A stretch of DNA of 64,000 nt from Macrosoma leucophasiata (Eukaryota; Arthropoda; Insecta; Lepidoptera; Hedylidae), in the NCBI GenBank assembly GCA_036365455.1, contig JAWQUS010000011.1, forward strand, positions 6,778,001 through 6,842,000, written 5' to 3'. Below are positions 47,983 through 64,000 of this stretch, in pieces; position 1 is the stretch's first letter, and every line of letters begins with the position of its first letter. Under the pieces are notes generated by a model, which saw nothing but the letters and a program-made list of their open reading frames with translations, was not told the DNA's origin and made no database searches. The position numbers were made by a program, and so were the translations under genes.

Positions 47983-48596
47983 CTAGTATTAAAATAAAAC
48001 CCACAACATAATAAAAGTAATAATTTTATTTTTTTATACGTATTTTTTTTTATAACTACTATGTATGTTAAAAAATACTTAATAAGAACAAGAATAAATG
48101 AGCGAATAGTAATAACTAATAACGGTGGCCCAGAGCAGTGTGTAGCGAATACAACTACAACATAATATATTAATAAGAAAATTTAATCTCAAAAATGTCT
48201 CTGTATATAAGACTCTTTTGCAATATTTATCGATAACTATCTACAAACCGACAACAACACTATCGATAAGCCGAGCCGCCCGACTGTGTTGTTTATATCA
48301 GTCCGAACAACACGACCAATATTATGGCATTTTATACTTTAAACTTGATGTGTTAGATCTCTTTTTACAGTAAACAACACAGCAAATCAGCATTTTTTTG
48401 GACGTCCGTTCAGTCGCACAACTAGATTTAGTCTAATGAGCAGTCCAGCTACAACTAGTTTTATTATATGCACAGGATTTTTTTCATTTTTCAAGCATTT
48501 AATCTTGTACTTTGACAGAGGGGAAAGCCTGCGTATGGCAACTCCCCTCCGGTCCGCCGCGACCGGTGGCCCGCGTTGCTCTATGATCTTAGGTTA

Positions 48597-49440
48597 TACT
48601 GCGATTTATGTTTTTTTTATTTTATGGCATTGCTTGTTATGCATATTGCCAGTGTCAAGTAAAACGATATTTCGTATTCGTATTATGCAACGTAAAAGTC
48701 AGAGTCAGTAAGTCAATTTTCAGTTTTCAGTCCGTCATGCGTCAGTCAGAGTCTTTACCAGAACATTTACAATGAAGTTTTGGAGGCAACCCGAAAAGAC
48801 GTGTTTTCGCACTGTTATTCTATTTCACTATACACTAGCACTGTAATAAGCCTATATCAAACAAAATGCCACCAACTTTATTTAATATAACTCAAAAATA
48901 CACCAAGAAAATGAAATAAAATAAGAGCACCACATGTCTCTTTCAAGGTTCCCGCCAAAACTCCGATTTAAATGTTTTTATTAAACCGACAGGACAGAGC
49001 ATAGAGTGTGTTGTGTATTAACTCTATGAAGTTTTGGCGGGAACCTTGAAAGAGGCGTATGGTGCTCTTATTTCATTTAATTTTCTTGGTGTATTTTTAA
49101 GTTATATTGAATAAAGTTGGTGGCATTTTGTTTGATATAAGTTTATTACAGTGCCCGTGTATAGTGAAATAGAATAACAGAGCGAAAACACGACCTTTCA
49201 GGTTGCCTCCAAAACTTCATTGTAATTGTTCTGGTAAAGTAGCCATCGCTTTACTCGAATAACTTGAGGGTAACTCACTTGACTGACTTATTATACTTGA
49301 TATCTTATATACTTAATCCTTACATATTATACATGATGACTATATTATACTAACTTTTACGCTGCTTAAATAAATACGAAATATCGTTTTACTTGACACT
49401 GGCAATATGCGTAATAGCGATGCCATAATAAAAAAAAACT
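48597..49440. repeat. Head-to-head pair of a polyA retroposon (about 370-410 bp inverted repeats)
   Basis: The left arm (48597-48965, minus sense) and right arm (49028-49440, plus sense) are near-complementary around a spacer of about 60 bp. Each arm's head reads AGTTTTGGCGGGAACCTTG and its tail reads GCCATAATAAAAAA-like. Both contain TTTTGGAGGCAACC in reverse sense. A single related copy with target duplication is at 59230-59646. The pair could form a large hairpin. Confidence 0.8.
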
Positions 49441-49444
49441 CTAT

Positions 49445-49745
49445 GGCAGTCTATGGTCAGAGTAGCGATGGCCGTTGCGCAACGTAGAGGGTTATTGAAA
49501 CTATCTATCAGTGCAATAGCGGTTAGCATGTTTTTGATGCAATACAAAACTAGCTATTTTAATAGCGGCGTTTGAATGAACTGACTAGCGATGCGCGCAA
49601 CGTTGACAGCTAATGAAACGATAATAAACGATTTATTAGTGCAGTAGCGGGTGGTAGCGGTTAGCGCATTTTTGACGCATTGCAAATTTATCAATTTACA
49701 AAACTATCTATTTGAATAGCGGGATTGATTACTCCACTTTGAACG
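49445..49745 (+). repeat. Diverged tandem blocks (TAGCGGTTAGC repeats)
   Basis: GTGCAATAGCGGTTAGCATG with TTTTTGATGCAATACAAAAC recurs as GTGGTAGCGGTTAGCGCATT with TTTTTGACGCATTGCAAATT (near 49655), and again near 50225-50330 after the satellite. No gene seen. Confidence 0.65.
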
Positions 49746-49821
49746 AACTTGCGACGTTGCAAATGCGAATAAGCTTCAGCTAGTAAAACATACAGGGCGC
49801 TTTTTTTTGTAGTGTTACGAT

Positions 49822-50115
49822 ATGATGATGATGGAGGTGGTGATGATGGAGGTGGTGATGATGAAGGTGATGATGATGTAGGTGATGATGATGTATGTGA
49901 TGATGATGATGAAGCTGATGATGATAAAGGTGATGATGAAGGTGATGATGGTGATGAAGGTGATGATGATGAAGGTGATGGTTTTGATGGTGATGGTGAT
50001 GATGATGATCATCATCACCTTTATCACCACACTGTTCAACACTTCTATCATCATCACCTCAATCATCGTCATCATCACCACCTCTTCAATCATCATCACC
50101 ACCATCATCATCACT
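49822..50115. repeat. GAT microsatellite followed by its complement (ATC)
   Basis: The plus strand is GATGAT/GGTGAT-rich to about 50008, then flips to ATCATC/CACCATC to 50115. Long apparent frames (poly-Asp, poly-Met/Ile) are artefacts. The ATC side abuts an RTE 3' end. Confidence 0.9.
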
Positions 50116-50168
50116 CCAGCCGAAAGATGTCCACTGCTGTACAAAGCCTTCCCCGAAGATGTTTATAA
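50116..50168 (-). repeat. RTE-type LINE 3' terminus
   Basis: The minus strand reads AAGGCTTTGTACAGCAGTGG then ACATCTTTCGGCTGGAG and runs into GATGATGATGG, the familiar 3' end of lepidopteran RTE elements with its terminal repeat. Confidence 0.7.
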
Positions 50169-50466
50169 CAGTGTTGTGCGTCATAAGGGAAGAGCCATAG
50201 TTCCTATTAAAACGATCTATCACTGCAGTAGCGGTTAGCGGGTTTTTGGCACATTACCAGAGAATATGTTATAATAACATTACAAAACTATATATCTTAA
50301 TAGCAGGTTTTATCACTACACTCTAATTTAGTCTCTTGGTTGAATGCCTAAAAACCAGCTACTGGAATAGATAGTTCTTGAAACCGCTATTAGAGTCCAA
50401 TAGCTAGTTTCGTTTCGTTGCCCAGAAAAGCCGCTATTACACACCTCTAGGTCAGAGTGACAGATA

Positions 50467-51145
50467 GAGATGGTACGTATTTACGCGACCAGGTTTTTGC
50501 ACCAGGTATTTGCTAACAAGTGCGCCAACCTGGTGCGCGTAAGAAATACTCGCAAGACTTGAAAGTATTTTATTCCACAAAGCATAATGTACTCTATGCA
50601 CACACCTTTCGTTCGAGATTCGTTAAGCTCGTGTTGCTCGCTTTGGGGCTGTAAAAAAGTGTTTTTTTGTTTAAGCGATTGTGACTCGTATAAGGATGTT
50701 AACTGAATTCAATTTCGTATGAAAGTATTTTTGAAAGTATTTAGCAGCCTCCGCAACCAAGTAAATACTTGCGGGCTTGAAAGTCTTTTTCAGTTTAAGC
50801 GATTGTCAACTATATTTTTCTTCTTTATTATAGAGTTCAATTACATAATAAAGTATTTTTGTTTCAAGCAGCAAGTATTTTTTGGTAATCTTGGTTGGGC
50901 ATCGTGTTGTTATCAACTTCACGCCTGTATTCTCCGAAGGGCTAGGTAGAGGTAAATGCATGCATACATGCAAAGACCCACGAATCAACGTATTATAATT
51001 AATATCAATTGTGATTTTTTTCCCCCTGAAAGTACATATACTACAAAAAATACTTTCAAGTATTTCTTACCAGGTTTTTGGCACTGGTTTTTTATGATGG
51101 ACGTACATAATAGACCTGGTACCTATTTTCGCGACCCATCTCAAG
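50467..51145. mobile_element. Inverted-repeat element with GAGATGG...CGCGACC ends
   Basis: The left GAGATGGTACGTATTTACGC and GACCAGGTTTTTGCACCAGG; the right GACCTGGTACCTATTTTCGC and GACCCATCTC, with AATACTTTCAAGTATTTC blocks near both ends. It is interrupted by a SINE family B tail. Target duplication not resolved. Confidence 0.55.
50917..50995 (-). repeat. SINE family B tail inside a TIR repeat
   Basis: CAACTTCACGCCTGTATTCT and GTAAATGCATGCATACATGC; a short inverted tail that interrupts the repeat at 50467-51145. Confidence 0.65.
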
Positions 51146-52009
51146 TCACAGAAGTTCATTCAACTTTCGAGTAAAGTGATGGCTATCAGAACATTTTTAA
51201 TTAAGTTTTGGAGGCAACCTGAAAAGCCGTGTTTTCGCAGTTATATAAAAATCGATTAGTAATCTATTATTTTTATGATCAATTGATATAATAACATAGA
51301 TTTATTATCTACTTCGTTATAATAATATTTATTCTTTTTTTACGAAAATAGTCGATTAATTTAATTTCACTATTTCGAATTTTTAGATTTTTAAAAGTTT
51401 TATAAATTGACTAACTGTACCCTGCCAACTCATAAACCTTCTTGGGCTCATGCACAACAACTTTGATCATCACATGATCAAATGCGTAGTTTACGATTCT
51501 CTAAAGAACATACAGACAATTCATTTTTTATAAATATGAAGATTATTTATTTCGTAGTTTCAAATAGCACTTTTTATTTTAACAGTAACTCAATAATAGA
51601 ATTACTTACAACGCAATCTAGTGCATAGGAAACATAATATAACTCAGTCGGTAAAATAATACAGTCATTTCATATTTTGAATTGAATACGGTGGTTTTTT
51701 AAATGTAATTCCTCTTTACTTTAAACTCTGTTTTTTTTTTTTAAGAAGACGGAAATTGTAGGCCTGCAAAATCGTTACTGGTTAACTCATTACACAGTAG
51801 GTATATTTTGTAACATAGTTTACAATTAGCAACTTTTACTTATTATTTTTGTCAGATGTGATACATATATGTCATCCTGCAAATTGCGTCAAACGTTATA
51901 TTGCTTAAGATAGCTTTTTATGTTTTCCGTGATTTTTCCATCGAGTTGAGATGTATGGAATGCACGTCATAGAAAGATAGATATACTATATATTGAAGGT
52001 GGGCTAATA
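51146..52009. other. No gene seen
   Basis: Begins with a fragment of the TTTTGGAGGCAACC retroposon family (51175-51240), then AT-rich DNA. Confidence 0.45.
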
Positions 52010-52172
52010 TACTATCCCCTTTATTCATAAACGTACATTAAATACGTTTTAGCTATAGAATGCTTTGTCTTTGTCAGTTGCACTGTCAACCTACTATGTG
52101 AAGGATAAAAAAAGACAAAGGAGAGATAAGCAACACTTTACGCTTAAATACGATTGTGAATAAGGGGGTCTA
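52010..52172. mobile_element. Small MITE, TA-flanked
   Basis: The left CCCCTTTATTCATAAACGTA and right ACGATTGTGAATAAGGGGG are imperfect inverses, each next to TA-rich sequence. The interior has no ORF. Size and ends suggest a Tc1/mariner-type MITE. Confidence 0.55.
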
Positions 52173-52355
52173 TTTATAATGGAATAAGCTACGCATCAGC
52201 TATTATAATATTACCTTAAGTCTTAAGTATTGACCTTAAGTTGTAGTTCCAAAACTAGTAACCAGATAGCGTAAGTGAGCTGTTGCTTTCCTTGACCTTG
52301 AAAATCAGTATTGTAGTACTCTGTGATCCAGTGCCGTTAAAATATTGTTTATATA

Positions 52356-53624
52356 ATAGGTTGGGGAAAAAGTCTTTTCACATTATAGTATGTATGAACT
52401 TGTAATAAAATCTCTTTGGCTGTAGTATTTGTATCTGGCTGGTTTTGGTATCATTGAAAGTTAAAATTTTAAAGAACATAATTCCAAATTCAAATTAGGC
52501 AAATGTGTGATTTTTATTTGTTTTTCGTACTGTCAAGATGAGTGAATCTAATAAAGAAATTCGATACATTTTAAAATTTTACTACAAAAAAGGTAAAAAT
52601 GCAACGCAAGCCGCGAAAAAAAAATGCGATGTTTATGGACCTAGTACAGTGTCTGTGAGAGTAGCACAAATTTGGTTTAAGCGTTTTCAATCCGGAAATT
52701 TTGATGTCAAAGATGCACCTCGCTCTGGTCGCCCTACTACGGATAAAATGGATGCCATTTTTGAAAAAGTGAAGCAAGATCGACATATCAGTAGTTACGA
52801 CGTAGCTGAAGAACTGAGAATTGATCACAAAACAGTTTTGTCGCATTTGGCAAAAAAGCTGGGTACAATAAAAAGCTCGATATTTGGGTACCTCACGAGC
52901 TCACTGAAAGAAACCTAATGATCCGTGTACTCATTTGTGATTCTTTATTACGACGTAATGAAACCGAATCATTTTTGAAAAAGCTGATAACTGGTGATGA
53001 AAAGTCGATCACGTACGACAAGAACGTGCGAAAAAGGTAGTGGTCAAAGGCCGGTCAGGCTTCACAGACTGTGGTGAAACCCGGGTTAACTCGCAAGAAG
53101 GTGATGTTGTGTGTGTGGTGGGATTGGAAGGGCATTATTCATTATGAGCTATTACCACCAGGCAGGACTATCGCTTCTGAACTCTACTGCGAACAACTGA
53201 TGAGATTAAAGCAAGAAGTTGAGAGAAAGCGGCCGGAATTGATCAACAGAAGGGGTGTGGTGTTTCATCATGATAACGCTAGACCTCACACATCTATAGC
53301 CACTCAGCAAAAATTAAGAGAGTTCGGCTGGGAGGTGTTAATGCATTCGCCGTATAGTCCTGACCTTGCACCTTCAGATTTCTACCTGTTTCGGTCTCTT
53401 CAGAATTCTTTATGCAATGTTAGGTTAACATCACGAGAGGACTGCCAAATCCACTTGTCGCGGTATTTTGATGAGAAGTCCCAAAATTTTTATAGCAATG
53501 TCCCTACCTACAAGATGGCAAAAGGTTATCGAACAAAATGGTACATACATACTTTAGTTAAATTTAAATAAAAAATGTTTTGAATTATCTTAAAAAATGC
53601 GAAGAAACTTTTTCCCCAACCTAA
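52356..53624 (+). mobile_element. mariner-family DNA transposon, inactive
   Basis: The ends carry inverted repeats of about 25 bp: TAGGTTGGGGAAAAAGTC at the left and its near-complement CTTTTTCCCCAACCTA at the right, each flanked by TA. The length of 1.27 kb is normal for mariner. It carries a broken transposase gene. It stands alone between the repeats at 51-52 kb and the HP1 gene. Confidence 0.95.
52538..53571 (+). pseudogene. mariner transposase, frameshifted and interrupted
   Basis: The N-terminal part, 52538 to about 52855, has the paired helix-turn-helix region: NATQAAKKKCDVYG, RVAQIWFKRFQSGNF and SGRPTT. The reading then shifts frame near 52855 and continues to 53571. In that second part TAG at 53038-53040 is a nonsense codon. 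The catalytic region is otherwise recognisable: ITGDEK (first Asp), VVFHHDNARPHTS (second Asp) and SPYSPDLAPSDFYLF (third Asp), the DD34D arrangement of mariner. With a frameshift and a stop it cannot make active transposase. The mariner superfamily is certain; the subfamily is not assigned. Confidence 0.93.
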
Positions 53625-53637
53625 TATAAGAAACAAG

Positions 53638-54020
53638 CTAGAGATGGCGATTGAATCGAATTGTTAAAATTCGATCTCCAATTAATCGACCTATATTCCA
53701 TTATACACTGTGTTACTATTTAGGGAAAACGGAGGAGCACAAAAATATATATAGAACCCAGCCGTGTTCAATGATGGTGTAATGCTATGCTTGCTATCCC
53801 CTTGTTAAATCTTATAAAATGTGTTGTGTCTCTTTTGTATGTATGCTTCCTCTATGTGATGAAACAAAAAGATCGATCTTCAATTTTCCAGGGCCCAAAG
53901 AATAGTATCGATTCACTAGATTGATTTTGTGTTGTAAATCGATTTAGATACTAAATTTTATCGGTCCAAACTTCGATCTTCCGATTAATCGATCTCAGAT
54001 CTACATCGGCACATCCCTAA
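53638..54020. mobile_element. Candidate MITE rich in ATCGAT/AATCGA
   Basis: TAGAGATGGCGATTGAATCG at the left and CATCGGCACATCCCTA at the right are imperfect inverses (TAGAGATGG / TAGGGATGTG). The interior carries AATTAATCGACC and its inverse GATTAATCGATC. No ORF. Confidence 0.5.
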
Positions 54021-63943
<9,923 letters not shown>

Positions 63944-64000
63944 GTCAGATATATTCTCTATTTTTAGGATTCCGTACCTTAAAAGGAAAAAAGGAACCCT

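Larger units (their letters stand above)
45922..48585. mobile_element. 2.66-kb TIR element with 8-bp target duplication and a CXC-protein fragment
   Basis: The left end is CATAGAGCATAGAGGAGTAG (45922 on); the right end, read inward, is CATAGAGCAACGCGGGCCAC (from 48585). The flanks are a perfect 8-bp direct repeat, ATCTTAGG, at 45914-45921 and 48586-48593. The right end matches the ends of the MITEs at 13100-13395 and 21986-22309, which have 8-bp duplications of their own. The segment 46380-46500 matches the MITE interior. Inside lie a cysteine-rich ORF (47584-47159, minus), a copy of another repeat (about 46090-46330) and a Helitron end near 47980. The left terminal repeat has lost about 27 bp relative to the MITEs. 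Eight-bp duplications fit hAT, P, KDZ and a few other superfamilies; no transposase was recognised. Confidence 0.8.

Noticed and set aside
49812..50238. Long acidic, His-rich or Met/Ile-rich frames on both strands
   Set aside because: They are translations of GAT/ATC microsatellite in every frame; no domain, start context or splice support.

Overview
The window is nuclear DNA from a moth or butterfly (Lepidoptera; inferred, not searched). The support is: AT-rich intergenic DNA, dozens of non-autonomous Helitrons with TC...CTAG ends, tRNA- and 5S-rRNA-derived SINEs with lepidopteran-type tails, RTE/CR1/Jockey-like LINE fragments, a mariner, and split eukaryotic genes with GT-AG introns. There is no bacterial-type gene organisation.

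Two host genes can be assembled by hand from exons. (1) On the minus strand, 45809-43694, a complete three-exon gene for the RNA polymerase I small subunit RPA12 (119 codons, two zinc ribbons, a 25-nt last exon). (2) On the plus strand, 55504-63943, four exons of a heterochromatin protein 1 (HP1/chromobox) family gene, with chromodomain, basic hinge and chromo shadow domain; its 3' end lies beyond the window.

The rest is mostly mobile DNA. 1-18 kb: interspersed repeats, a tandem tRNA-like repeat (6.1-6.7 kb), a decayed LINE tail (3.7 kb), Helitrons (8.5-12.9 kb, three of them head to tail) and a MITE with perfect 8-bp target duplications (13.1 kb). 18.5-20.7 kb: a 5'-truncated LINE with an uninterrupted RT/RNase H frame and a 14-bp target duplication inside an older repeat. 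21-36 kb: repeats, a second MITE of the 8-bp family, and SINEs. 36-43 kb: a LINE ORF1 split by a 185-bp Helitron, then a decayed RTE element that has lost its first catalytic Asp. 45.9-48.6 kb: a 2.66-kb terminal-inverted-repeat element whose 8-bp target duplication is perfect; it carries the cysteine-rich (CXC, Tesmin/TSO1-like) tail of an unfamiliar protein and is a relative of the MITEs. 48.6-50.4 kb: a head-to-head retroposon pair and a self-complementary GAT/ATC satellite that begins at an RTE 3' end. 52.4-53.6 kb: a dead mariner. 55.5-64 kb: the HP1 gene, whose third intron holds a polyA retroposon with a 14-bp target duplication, a MITE and a LINE with a 761-codon open frame.

The host genes are unrelated in pathway (rRNA transcription versus heterochromatin). 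The repeats explain nearly all the remaining structure, and the nested insertions give a relative age order.
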